From positions 78,008 through 142,007 of the forward strand of contig NZ_JAQQXQ010000008.1 of assembly GCF_028595285.1 (NCBI RefSeq): DNA of 64,000 bases. Reading direction: 5' to 3'. Shown one piece after another: positions 7,216-15,317 of the stretch. The first letter of the stretch is position 1; each line of letters begins with the position of its first letter. This DNA is from Erythrobacter fulvus. Lineage in GTDB: Bacteria; Pseudomonadota; Alphaproteobacteria; Sphingomonadales; Sphingomonadaceae. Made by a program: the position numbers and the translations under genes. The notes beneath the pieces were generated by a model. The model had not been told where the DNA came from and did no database searches. It worked only from the letters and a program-made list of their open reading frames with translations.

Positions 7216-8769
7216 ATGACCTGGGCCAAGGAACTCGAAGAACTGCGCGCGCGCGAAGCGCTTGCCGAGCAGATGGGCGGCGCGGACAAGGTGGCGCGGC
7301 AGCATGGCCGGGGCAAGATGGACGCCCGCGCGCGGCTCGCGGCGCTGTGCGACGAAGGCTCCTTCCGCGAGATCGGCAAGATCGCAGGCTCCGCGAAGTA
7401 TGACGCCAATCGCGACCTCGCGCACGTCACCCCCGCCCCCTTCCTGTTCGGCAAGGCGCTGATCAATGGCCGCCCGGTCGTCGCCACCGCCGACGACTTC
7501 ACCATTCGCGGCGGCGCGGCAGATGCGGGGATTGCGCGCAAGATGGTGCAGGCCGAACGGATGGCGCACGAGCTGAAGCTGCCCATCATCCGCATGATCG
7601 ACGGCACCGGCGGCGGCGGCAGTGTGAAAACGCTCGAACAGATCGGCGCGACCTATATCCCCGCGGTGCCCGGCTGGGGCGATGTGGTGACCAACCTCGA
7701 CACCGTGCCGGTTGTGGCGCTCGCGCTCGGGCCGACGGCAGGCCTCGGCGCGGCACGGACGGTTGCCAGCCACTATTCGATCATGGTCAAGGGCCTCAGC
7801 CAGATCTTCGCCGCCGGCCCCGCCGTGGTCGATGGCCTGGGCGATGCCTACAAGGGCGATGCCGCCAGCCATGAAGAGGCCAAGGAGCGGCTGGGCGGAT
7901 CGGAAATCCACACCCGCAACGGCGTGGTCGATGACGAGGTGGCGAGCGAGGCCGAGGCTTTCGCCCGCGCACGGCATTTCCTCAGCTTCATGCCCGAATA
8001 TGTCGGCCAACCCGCGCGCCGCTCTCTCTGCACCGATCCGGTCCACCGCAAGGAAGAGGCGCTGCTCAGCCTCGTCCCGCGTGATCCGAAACAGGTCTAT
8101 TCGATGCGCCGCTGCATGGAGATGGTGTTCGACAGCGGCACCGTGTTCGAGATCGGCAAGCATTGGGGCCGCGCCGCGATCACCGCGCTCGCCCGGCTCG
8201 ACGGCTGGCCGGTCTGCGTCATCGCCAGCGATCCCAGCTATCTAGGCGGATCTTGGGAGGCCAAGACCAGCGAGAAGGTCGAACGCTTCGTCAAACTGGC
8301 CGACCAGTTCCGCCTGCCCATCGTCCACCTCGTCGACAATCCCGGCTTCATGATCGGGCGCGAGGCAGAAATGGCGGGGACGATCCGCTACGGCGTCAAC
8401 GCGATGAACGTGATCTACCGCGCCACCGTGCCGCTCGCATCGATCGTGTTGCGCCGCGCCTATGGCATCGCGGGCAGCGCGATGAGCAATGCCGAACGCT
8501 ACCAGTATCGTTATTGCTGGCCGAGCGGCGACTGGGGCAGCCTGCCCATCGCGGGCGGGCTGGAGGTTGCCTATAAATCGGAACTGGAAGCGGCGGATGA
8601 TCCGGCGGCACTGCTGGGCGAAATCCGCGAAAGGCTGGCGAAAGTCACCTCGCCCTTCCGCTCCGCCGAACGCTTCAATGTCGAGGATATCATCGACCCG
8701 CGCGACACGCGGCCATTGCTGTGCGAGTTTGCCGGGCTGGCTTGGAGAAAGCTCGAAAGCGAGCGTTGA
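7216..8769 (+). CDS. Acyl-CoA carboxylase beta subunit (carboxyltransferase)
   Basis: This 517-residue protein has the two-crotonase-fold layout of biotin-dependent carboxyltransferases. The N-terminal half carries KMDARARLAALCDEGSF and the oxyanion region MIDGTGGGGSVK; the C-terminal half carries VDNPGFMIG followed by RYGVNAM and the AYGIAGSAMSN stretch. It transfers carboxyl from the biotin of the alpha subunit to an acyl-CoA. The adjacent alpha gene implies one complex, although a palindromic repeat separates them. Substrate is unresolved: no leucine- or propionate-pathway genes flank it, and its MIDGTGGGGS loop is less typical than in well-known PccB or MccB. Confidence 0.85.
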   Translation: MTWAKELEELRAREALAEQMGGADKVARQHGRGKMDARARLAALCDEGSFREIGKIAGSAKYDANRDLAHVTPAPFLFGKALINGRPVVATADDFTIRGGAADAGIARKMVQAERMAHELKLPIIRMIDGTGGGGSVKTLEQIGATYIPAVPGWGDVVTNLDTVPVVALALGPTAGLGAARTVASHYSIMVKGLSQIFAAGPAVVDGLGDAYKGDAASHEEAKERLGGSEIHTRNGVVDDEVASEAEAFARARHFLSFMPEYVGQPARRSLCTDPVHRKEEALLSLVPRDPKQVYSMRRCMEMVFDSGTVFEIGKHWGRAAITALARLDGWPVCVIASDPSYLGGSWEAKTSEKVERFVKLADQFRLPIVHLVDNPGFMIGREAEMAGTIRYGVNAMNVIYRATVPLASIVLRRAYGIAGSAMSNAERYQYRYCWPSGDWGSLPIAGGLEVAYKSELEAADDPAALLGEIRERLAKVTSPFRSAERFNVEDIIDPRDTRPLLCEFAGLAWRKLESER

Positions 8770-8772
8770 TTC

Positions 8773-8866
8773 GGCCCGAAGGGCCACGAGGGCGACTGCC
8801 CGCCCGCAGCGGGGGCAGCTTTGCTGCCCGTCTAGCGAGGACCGCGCGCCCGGACGGGCGTGCGGA
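8773..8866. repeat. Cluster of three hairpins between convergent genes
   Basis: The gap between the carboxyltransferase and the convergent MFS gene contains GGCCCGAAGGGCC (8773-8785), GGGCAGC-TTT-GCTGCCC (8813-8829) and a CGCGCCC-GGA-CGGGCGTG hairpin near 8844-8861. No T-run follows any of them on either strand. They may serve as intrinsic 3' structures or be another REP-like intergenic element. Confidence 0.5.
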
Positions 8867-8868
8867 AA

Positions 8869-10122
8869 TCAGGAAGTGCCCATCCCCGCTTCGGCATCGC
8901 TTGGGCCGAACAACTTGCCCTTCTCGCTCAGGAGCACCAACACCAGACAGGTGAGGCCCGACGCCAGCAGCGCCAGCGCCAGCGGGCGTGCTGTGCCGTC
9001 ATAGGCATAGCCGATCGCTCCGCCGAGCAGCGCCGCGGTGGTCATCCGGATAAATCCGTGCGCCGAGCTTGCCGCCCCGGCGATGGCGAAGAACGGGTTC
9101 ATCGCGATCGCGCCGAAATTGCTGCCGATAAAGCCGAGCAGCGCCATGTTGATCGCCATCAGCGGGACGAAGTGCCACAGCGACTCTTCCGGCTGGAAGG
9201 CGAAGAACACCTGGCAAGCGCTCACGAGAATAAAGGCGAACAGCGCGGTGTGGCTCACCCGGCGGGCGCCGAAACGCTCGACAATGCGCGAGTTCGACCA
9301 GCTGGCGAGCGCCATGGAGCCCGCGCAGATGCCGAACACCATCGGGAAGATGTCGCCCGCACCGAAGGTTTCGGTGATCAATTGCTGCGATGAATTGATG
9401 AAGCCGAACAACGCGCCGAACACCAGCGCGCTGCCGAACACGTAACCGACGACGCTCGGCAGGGACAAGGCGCGGGTCATGTTGCGGGCAATGGTGCCCA
9501 CCCGGATCGGCTGGCGGTTTTCTTCCGAAAGGCTTTCGGGCAGGCGGAAATGCACCCACGCGCCCACGGCTACGCCGGCAACCGCCATGACGCCGAAAAT
9601 CGCGCGCCAGTCGGCCACCAGCAGAATGGCCTCGCCGATACTGGGGGCGACAGCGGGCACCATCAGGAAGATCACGAAGATCAGGCTCATCATGCGGGCC
9701 ATCTTGTCCCCGCCAACACGGTCGCGGATGATCGCCGGTGGCAGCGCGATGATGCCCGCCGCAAAGAAGCCCTGCGCCGCACGCACCGCGATCAGCATGT
9801 CATAGGTCGGCGCGATCGCGCTCAAGAGCGAGAGCACGATGTAGACGAGGATCGAGCCCATCAGGATGGGTCTGCGCCCGAAGCGGTCGGCCAGTGCCCC
9901 CGGTACCAGCGCGCCGATCCCGGCGGTAAGCAGATAGACCCCGATCACGAATTGCCGGGCATTGCCCTCTACCGAAAGATCGGCCGCCAGCGCATCGAGC
10001 GCAGGCAGAATCGCGTCGATCCCGAAGGCGTTCAGCGCCATCAGCAGCGCCATCATCCACATCAGCTCGGTCTCGCCGATAGCCTTGCGGAGGGGCATTA
10101 TGGGGGCAAACGTGGTGGCCAT
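8869..10122 (-). CDS. MFS transporter, Bcr/CflA-like drug exporter
   Basis: The product is a strongly hydrophobic protein with about twelve membrane segments. The loop after segment two carries GALADRFGRRP, the classic MFS motif A, and an early GIDAILPALDALAADL segment resembles the Bcr/CflA subfamily of drug-proton antiporters. With ATG 10122 (MATTFAPIMPL) it is 417 residues; a further in-frame start at 10179 would add a 19-residue charged extension with no ribosome binding site. It is transcribed away from dinB and shares its upstream gap. Substrate unknown. Confidence 0.78.
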   Translation of the reverse strand: MATTFAPIMPLRKAIGETELMWMMALLMALNAFGIDAILPALDALAADLSVEGNARQFVIGVYLLTAGIGALVPGALADRFGRRPILMGSILVYIVLSLLSAIAPTYDMLIAVRAAQGFFAAGIIALPPAIIRDRVGGDKMARMMSLIFVIFLMVPAVAPSIGEAILLVADWRAIFGVMAVAGVAVGAWVHFRLPESLSEENRQPIRVGTIARNMTRALSLPSVVGYVFGSALVFGALFGFINSSQQLITETFGAGDIFPMVFGICAGSMALASWSNSRIVERFGARRVSHTALFAFILVSACQVFFAFQPEESLWHFVPLMAINMALLGFIGSNFGAIAMNPFFAIAGAASSAHGFIRMTTAALLGGAIGYAYDGTARPLALALLASGLTCLVLVLLSEKGKLFGPSDAEAGMGTS

Positions 10123-10252
10123 GGCAGGCCCTTTGCCCGCAGGTTCTCCCGATGACCACTGTTCTTTTCGCATGCGCACAAAATCGCCATGGCGCGCGAA
10201 AGTTCCAGCAATGGTTCCTTCGCGGGCGCGAAGCTTCTATTTTGCCTGCGAT

Positions 10253-11386
10253 ATGGCAAGCGAGCCTCCATCACACACGGCAGACGAAGAAGCCTCCCCG
10301 GACGAGCTGGGGCTGCGCAAGATCATCCATGTCGACATGGACGCCTTCTTTGCCAGCGTCGAACAGCGCGACAATCCCGAACTGCGCGGAAAGCCTGTCG
10401 CGGTCGGCGGGGCGGGCGGGCGCGGGGTGGTGGCCGCCGCCAGCTATGAAGCGCGCCAGTATGGGGTGAAAAGCGCGATGCCTTCGGTCACCGCCAGCAG
10501 GCTGTGCCCCGACCTGATTTTCATGCGCCCGCGCTTCGATGCCTACAAGGAAGCAAGCCGCCAGATCCGACGCGTGTTCGAGCATTACACGCCCGTGATC
10601 GAACCGCTCAGCCTCGACGAAGCCTATCTCGACGTCACCGACGACCGGCTCGGTATCGGCAGCGCCACGCGCATCGCCCAGCTGATCCGCCAGGAAATCC
10701 GCGCCAAGACGCAGCTCACCGCGAGCGCGGGGGTGAGCTACAACAAGTTCCTCGCCAAGCTGGCGAGCGATCAGAACAAGCCCGATGGCCTGTGCATCAT
10801 CCGCCCAGGTGAAGGCGCGGGTTTTGTGGCGGGCCTGCCGATCCGGCGCTTTCACGGGGTCGGGCCGAAGGCGGAAGAGAAGATGAAACGGCTCGGCATC
10901 GAAACGGGCGAGGATCTGGCGGGCAAGGATATCGCCTTCCTGCGCCAGCACTTCGGCAGCATGGGCGATTACCTGTTCCGCGCCGCCCGTGGCATCGATC
11001 TGCGGCCCGTGCGGGCGCACCGCATCAGGAAGTCGGTCGGCGGGGAGCGCACTTTTTCCGAGGACATCGGCAGCGGCACGGCTTTGCGCGAGACGCTGGA
11101 GAACATTATCGGCATCGTGTGGGAGCGGATCGAGGCGGCCGGCGCGAAGGGGCGCACGGTGACGCTGAAAATGAAATTCACCGATTTCCGCATCATGACC
11201 CGCGCAACCTCGCTGCCGCACTTCGTTACCGGCAGGGACGAATTCGCGCAGGTCGCCCGCGCGCTGCTGGAAGCGGAACTGCCGCTGCAGGGGCCGATCC
11301 GGCTGATGGGACTGACGCTCGGCAATCTCGAAGGGGCCGAGGATAACAGGCCCGCGCGCGACGAGGCGCAGTTGCGCCTGCTCTAA
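10253..11386 (+). CDS. dinB: DNA polymerase IV (Y-family)
   Basis: The protein copies past lesions with low fidelity. ATG 10253 gives 377 residues starting MASEPPSHTADEE. The Y-family catalytic motifs are intact: VDMDAFFASVEQ near residues 27-38 and LSLDEAYLDVT near 118-128, with the ASAGVSYNKFLAKLAS stretch following. The helix-hairpin-helix region FHGVGPKAEEKMKRLGI and a little-finger domain complete the fold; the usual extreme C-terminal clamp-binding peptide is not obvious. A GTTC pair at 10202-10217 resembles an alphaproteobacterial LexA box but has one base too many in the spacer. The 3' end overlaps the convergent Nudix gene by four bases. Confidence 0.9.
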   Translation: MASEPPSHTADEEASPDELGLRKIIHVDMDAFFASVEQRDNPELRGKPVAVGGAGGRGVVAAASYEARQYGVKSAMPSVTASRLCPDLIFMRPRFDAYKEASRQIRRVFEHYTPVIEPLSLDEAYLDVTDDRLGIGSATRIAQLIRQEIRAKTQLTASAGVSYNKFLAKLASDQNKPDGLCIIRPGEGAGFVAGLPIRRFHGVGPKAEEKMKRLGIETGEDLAGKDIAFLRQHFGSMGDYLFRAARGIDLRPVRAHRIRKSVGGERTFSEDIGSGTALRETLENIIGIVWERIEAAGAKGRTVTLKMKFTDFRIMTRATSLPHFVTGRDEFAQVARALLEAELPLQGPIRLMGLTLGNLEGAEDNRPARDEAQLRLL

Positions 11387-11856
11387 AGCGTTCCGCGTGC
11401 CTTCCACACGGCGATCCGCGCGCGGGTGGTCTTGCCGAGCGGTTCGGGCAACGAGTGCGAGGGGAAGAAGCGGGCTTCCCGCACCTCACGGCCATCGGCG
11501 CGCGGATTCTGGTCGCAGGTGGCGGCAAAGATATGCGCGGTGTGGGGCGATCCGGACAAGACCTCTTCAAGCGTGCCGATTGCTTCTATCCGCGGCAATT
11601 CGATCCCCAGCTCCTCGCGCACTTCGCGGCGCGCGGCCTCAATCGGGTCTTCCCCGCGCGCAAGCCCACCGCCCGGCAGGCCCCACACATCGGGGCCATA
11701 GGAATGTTTAAGCAGCAGCACATCGCCGCCGAGATTGGTGATGATGACGCTCACGCCCGCAATCGGCATCTTGCGCCAGCGCCGCCAGCGGTGCCGCACC
11801 GCGTGGGCTATCGGCAGGATCGCGCGGTGCAGCGGAGCGGGCAGATAGGCAGGCAT
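11383..11856 (-). CDS. Nudix hydrolase
   Basis: Residues 63-85 match the Nudix box GX5EX7REUXEEXGU in full: Gly63, Glu69, Arg77-Glu78, Glu81-Glu82 and Gly84. These enzymes hydrolyse nucleoside diphosphates linked to other moieties; the exact substrate is not readable. The 157-residue protein has a basic N-terminal extension (RHRWRRWRK) before the fold. Its start overlaps the stop of the upstream pgl gene (TGATG), so it is the second gene of a two-gene unit. Confidence 0.85.
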   Translation of the reverse strand: MPAYLPAPLHRAILPIAHAVRHRWRRWRKMPIAGVSVIITNLGGDVLLLKHSYGPDVWGLPGGGLARGEDPIEAARREVREELGIELPRIEAIGTLEEVLSGSPHTAHIFAATCDQNPRADGREVREARFFPSHSLPEPLGKTTRARIAVWKARGTL

Positions 11857-12494
11857 CAGGTGAACACCGTGACCGGAATGCCGTGCCTGCGCGCCATGCC
11901 CAGCAGGCGGGCCACCGGCAGATCATTCGCCCCGCGCGCCGCCGCATCGAACACGTCGCGCTTGTCGGCCGCACCGCCGAGCGTGAACACGATTTCATCG
12001 CTGTCGGCCAGCGCCGGGATCGTCAGCGTGATGCGATCAAACGGCGCGTGGGCGGGCAGCGGATCGGGGGTGAGGCGACGCAAGACCTGCGGATCGTCCA
12101 CCTTGGGATCGGTGTTCGGAAACAGCGAGGCAATATGCCCGTCCGGCCCCATGCCGAGCCAGGTCAGCGCGAAATGCGGCGGAACAGCGCCTTCGGTCAG
12201 CGCCGCGATCCGTGCCCCTTCGGGTGCGAGCAAGGCGCGGATCTTGCCGGTGTTGGAAGCCTCGTGATCCTCGGGCACGATCCGGTCGTCATTGGGCCAG
12301 ACCTGCCAGCCGCTCCAGTCGATGCGGCCACTTTCGATCAGCGCGGCGAGGATCGGAAACGGGGTCGAGCCGCCGGGGATCGTGATTGCGCCCGATCCCG
12401 CGGCAGCCAATCGCTCCGCCAGCCAGTCGGCTATCGCGCGCTGGTCTGCGCCTTCGATAATGGTGATCTCCTGCATGGCGGCCATGCATAACAA
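11856..12494 (-). CDS. pgl: 6-phosphogluconolactonase
   Basis: The enzyme hydrolyses 6-phosphogluconolactone in the Entner-Doudoroff/pentose phosphate entry. The protein shows the SugP-isomerase-like features ITIPGGSTPFPILAAL, VWPNDDRIVPEDHEASN and the GMGPDGHIASLFP loop with the catalytic histidine. The three in-frame ATGs at 12494, 12485 and 12476 all lack a clear ribosome binding site; 12494 gives 212 residues and 12476 gives MQEITIIEGAD, equally plausible. The start abuts the terminator hairpin of dps, leaving no room for a conventional promoter between them. No zwf or edd gene lies nearby. Confidence 0.88.
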   Translation of the reverse strand: MLCMAAMQEITIIEGADQRAIADWLAERLAAAGSGAITIPGGSTPFPILAALIESGRIDWSGWQVWPNDDRIVPEDHEASNTGKIRALLAPEGARIAALTEGAVPPHFALTWLGMGPDGHIASLFPNTDPKVDDPQVLRRLTPDPLPAHAPFDRITLTIPALADSDEIVFTLGGAADKRDVFDAAARGANDLPVARLLGMARRHGIPVTVFT

Positions 12495-12533
12495 AAGGGC
12501 CGCCCCCGGTCAGCGGGAACGGCCCATTTTTTT
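12493..12533. terminator. Bidirectional hairpin terminator downstream of dps
   Basis: GGGCCG..CCCG-GTCA-GCGGG..CGGCCC at 12497-12525 forms a long GC stem. Seven T residues follow on the plus strand (12527-12533), and AAAA at 12493-12496 gives a U-run for minus-strand transcripts coming from dps. It lies between the dps stop and the pgl start. Confidence 0.8.
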
Positions 12534-12553
12534 GATCATGCGCAAGCTTTTCC

Positions 12554-13015
12554 TCAGGCGAGCAGCGACTTGAGGAACCACACGCGCTGTTCGGTCATGT
12601 CGGTCCAGTCGTCGATCAGCCCGTCGGTGGCATTGTCGCCCGCCTGTTCGGCCAGCGGCTTCATGCCCTTGAGGCGTTCGACCACCGTCACATTGTCGTC
12701 GCGCAGTTCGGCAATCATATCCTCCGCGCCGAGCGAGGCGCTGTCCTGATCCTTGATCTTCGTGTGCTGCGCCACCGAGCCGACCGAAGTCAGCGTGTCG
12801 GCATCAAGCTTGCGGACGCGTTCGGCGATCAGATCGATCTGATCGCGGATTTCCAGCGCCTGTTCGTCAAACAACAGATGCAGATCACGGAAGCGCGGGC
12901 CCTTCACATGCCAGTGAAAGTTCTTGGTCTTGATGAACAGGGCAAAATGATCCGCCAGAAGCCCGTTAAGTTCGCCAACCAGCGCGGCTTTCGAATTGGT
13001 GTTGGGATTGGCCAT
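12554..13015 (-). CDS. dps: Dps, ferritin-like DNA-binding protein
   Basis: Dps forms dodecamers that oxidise and store iron with peroxide and protect DNA. ATG 13015 (MANPNTNSKAAL) is chosen because AAGGAGAAC lies just upstream; length is 153 residues. All five intersubunit ferroxidase ligands are visible with canonical spacing: His34, His46, Asp50, Asp61 and Glu65, within FHWHVKGPRFRDLHLLFDEQ and the next helix. A repeated TTCGCAA sequence at 13098-13119 lies in the promoter region. A strong terminator follows. Confidence 0.93.
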   Translation of the reverse strand: MANPNTNSKAALVGELNGLLADHFALFIKTKNFHWHVKGPRFRDLHLLFDEQALEIRDQIDLIAERVRKLDADTLTSVGSVAQHTKIKDQDSASLGAEDMIAELRDDNVTVVERLKGMKPLAEQAGDNATDGLIDDWTDMTEQRVWFLKSLLA

Positions 13016-13097
13016 GATGTTCTCCTTTATTATGGGGCAGCCGGGTTTCGCTGCCGTTGGTGTGTTCATCATAATAACGGATAAAGGCGCATTCGGT

Positions 13098-13119
13098 TTC
13101 GCAATTTTGCAATTCGCAA
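13098..13119. promoter_or_regulatory. Direct TTCGCAA repeats upstream of dps
   Basis: TTCGCAA occurs at 13098-13104 and again at 13113-13119, a 15-base period, in the AT-richer gap upstream of dps. In the dps direction it reads TTGCGAA-N8-TTGCGAA. Position and spacing would suit a dimeric regulator on one face of the helix; peroxide or iron control is a guess from the gene. The repeat is seen, its function is not. Confidence 0.4.
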
Positions 13120-13135
13120 TAATCGAACAAAGCGA

Positions 13136-13699
13136 TTAAAGCGTCGCGTAACGAGCGTTCAATCCGATCAAGAGCGCTGCAAGAATAAGGCAGGCGGCCA
13201 GCGCCAGCCGGATCGCGCGCAACGGCAGGCGGACCAGCCCCGCCGACCCGACAGACCAGCCCAAAACAATCGCCGCCCCGCCCCCCAGCGCACCGCCCAT
13301 CGCTGCGGTGACCGGCCAGTGCGCATGCGCGGCAAAGGCGAACACCGCAAAGCGCGCAGCATCGCCGACCTGCCGGCCGGCCAGCACAAGCGCGATGGCG
13401 CCGAGCGAGCGGGTCGGCTCGCGCGGCTCCTTCAACCGGACAGGCCAGACGAGTTCGGCCCCGGCGATCGCAAGCGCGAAAGCGACCAGCATCTGCGCCG
13501 CGCGGGGCGGAAGCCGGTCAGCAAAGCCTGCCCCTGCCCACGCCATCAGCGCGGCGGTGCAAACAGCCGCGGCGACACCCACCAGCAGCAGCGAAACCCG
13601 GCGTCCGAGCGCGTCGGCCCAGCGCGCCACCAGCCATTGATCGCGTCCGCCCAGTGCCAGCGCGAAGACCAGCAGCAGCGAGAACAGGAAGCTATCCAA
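13136..13699 (-). CDS. Small multi-pass membrane protein, possibly degenerate GDT1/UPF0016-like
   Basis: The 187-residue protein is almost wholly hydrophobic, with about six predicted membrane segments arranged as two similar halves. Each half has a short polar motif after a hydrophobic start: GGRDQWLVARWADALG near residues 17-32 and GRQVGDAARFAVFAFA in the second half. This resembles the duplicated E-x-G-D-K/R-T/S layout of UPF0016/TMEM165 transporters, but the acidic metal-binding residues are largely missing, so transport activity is doubtful. Assignment is tentative. Confidence 0.55.
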   Translation of the reverse strand: MDSFLFSLLLVFALALGGRDQWLVARWADALGRRVSLLLVGVAAAVCTAALMAWAGAGFADRLPPRAAQMLVAFALAIAGAELVWPVRLKEPREPTRSLGAIALVLAGRQVGDAARFAVFAFAAHAHWPVTAAMGGALGGGAAIVLGWSVGSAGLVRLPLRAIRLALAACLILAALLIGLNARYATL

Positions 13700-13723
13700 G
13701 CCGCGTGCCTCGCGCGGGGGCGG

Positions 13724-15106
13724 TCAGGCCGCCCACGGCCCGGTGATCGCCACCGTGACAGCGGGCGAATAGACATTGACGAACAGCCATTGGCCATCGG
13801 GCGAGAAGCACGCGCCGGCCAGTTCGGTCTGCGCGGTCAGGCGCGCGACGTCATAGGGGCGCCCGTCGGGCGTGATCCCGCGAATGTGATTGTCGACCAC
13901 ATCGGTATACTGGTCTTCGCACACGATCAGGTGGCCGCTGGGGGCAACCGTCAGGTTGTCGCCGAAATTGAACTGATCCGTGCTTTCGCTTTCGAAAAAC
14001 AGTTCGACCAGATCGGGCGCGCCCGCAACGCCGGGGGTCAGCTTGAGAATCTGGCCCAATTGCTTTGCGCCGCCGCTGGTGCAGCAGGCGAACACCGCTC
14101 GCTCGCCCATGTGCAGCCCCTCGCCGCGCGCCACCAGCGCCGCGCCTTTTGCCGCCGCGCGCTGGCGCAGGTCGTCCTTCGGCGCTTCGACCTCGTCGAG
14201 ATCGACCCAGCTGACGCGATAGCTCTTGCCCAGCGGCATCGCTGCGCCGTTCCAGTTGCGAGTGTCGGCCAGCCCTTCGATCACCATCGCCTGCAAGCGC
14301 CCGCCTTCGGCCAGCTTGCCGGGGACTTTCGGCAGGAAACGGTAGAGCACGCCGTCGTCGCGGTCTTCGGTCATATAGACGACGCCGGTCGCCGGATCGA
14401 CCGCGGCGGCTTCGTGATTGAAGCGGCCCATCGCGGTAAGCGGCACCGGATCGACCAGCCCGCGCGCCGATGCGGGAACCTCGAACACCCAGCCGTGGTT
14501 GCGCTCCAGCCCGTCACCGTAACGCTGGCCCGGCCCGGTCGGCGCTTCCTCGCAGGTCAGCCAGCTGCCCCACGGCGTCGTCCCGCCAGCGCAATTGCGG
14601 ATCGTCCCGCCAAGGCTGCGGAACTGGCGCTTCACGCCAAGCGTCGCGGCATCGAGCACGATAGTGGTGGTGCCGCCGGGTACGAAACTGCCATTGCGCT
14701 TGCCGAAACCCTTGGCAATCGGCCCGCCGCTGCCGTCGGTGGGCACCAGCTCATGATTGCGCACCAGTGCAATTTCGCCATTGCCGAGGTCGAAGCAGCC
14801 CATCCCGTCGGCCTTGTCCGGCACGGTGCCGCCGTCATCCATCGCATCGCCCAGGCGCGAAATGACGCGGTAGGAAAAACCCTGCGGCAGATCGAGCAGG
14901 CCCGCCTTGTCGGGCACCAGCGCGCCGTATCCGGCAAAGCCGGTGGCCGGAGCGCGCGGGCCGGACGCACCAGGCGCGCCGTCGATCCCGCCGCTGCGGA
15001 TCACGCAGCCACTGGCCGCCAGCGCCGCAAAGGCAGAGGCGGTGGCACCGAGAAAACGGCGGCGGTCGGACGAAATGGCGGGGGCGCTTGCGGGGTGCTG
15101 AATCAT
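13724..15106 (-). CDS. PhoX-like (DUF839) protein with twin-arginine signal
   Basis: The 460-residue protein starts with a Tat signal, SSDRRRFLGA at residues 12-21, followed by a hydrophobic alanine-rich stretch, so it is exported folded. The body has DUF839/PhoX features: CFDLGNGEIALVRNHEL, GGTTTIVLD, NCAGGTTPWGSWLTCEE and FNHEAAAVD, with repeated beta-propeller-like blocks. PhoX is a calcium/iron-dependent periplasmic alkaline phosphatase; many paralogues of this length have unproven activity. No phosphate-regulation box was recognised upstream. It diverges from the SDR gene. Confidence 0.8.
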   Translation of the reverse strand: MIQHPASAPAISSDRRRFLGATASAFAALAASGCVIRSGGIDGAPGASGPRAPATGFAGYGALVPDKAGLLDLPQGFSYRVISRLGDAMDDGGTVPDKADGMGCFDLGNGEIALVRNHELVPTDGSGGPIAKGFGKRNGSFVPGGTTTIVLDAATLGVKRQFRSLGGTIRNCAGGTTPWGSWLTCEEAPTGPGQRYGDGLERNHGWVFEVPASARGLVDPVPLTAMGRFNHEAAAVDPATGVVYMTEDRDDGVLYRFLPKVPGKLAEGGRLQAMVIEGLADTRNWNGAAMPLGKSYRVSWVDLDEVEAPKDDLRQRAAAKGAALVARGEGLHMGERAVFACCTSGGAKQLGQILKLTPGVAGAPDLVELFFESESTDQFNFGDNLTVAPSGHLIVCEDQYTDVVDNHIRGITPDGRPYDVARLTAQTELAGACFSPDGQWLFVNVYSPAVTVAITGPWAA

Positions 15107-15317
15107 GCCTCAGCCCCTACTCCCCACCCTCCGGCGCGGCAAGAATTTCGTCCCGGCGCGCCCGCTTGGTGTCCTGCGCGGCAGGCGGTTCAACCCGCTC
15201 CAGCGCACTGGAATGCCGCAAGGGAAATCCGGCCCGGAATTGCGTCAATTGAAGAGGTGGCGCAATACAGCCCAACGGCCTAGCAATCGGCCAAACAGAT
15301 CAGGGGAGAGCACAGGG

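Noticed and set aside
10202..10217. GTTC-N8-GTTC upstream of dinB as a LexA (SOS) box
   Set aside because: The alphaproteobacterial consensus is GTTC-N7-GTTC; the extra spacer base makes binding doubtful without experiment.
13319..15283. Long open frame on the plus strand opposite the membrane protein and PhoX-like genes
   Set aside because: It is antisense to two well-supported genes and has the arginine/alanine/histidine-rich composition of a GC-rich shadow frame.
15105..15317. N-terminal extension of the SDR gene
   Set aside because: Adds 71 residues with no hydrophobic or conserved pattern; the ribosome binding site and Rossmann start fit ATG 15318.
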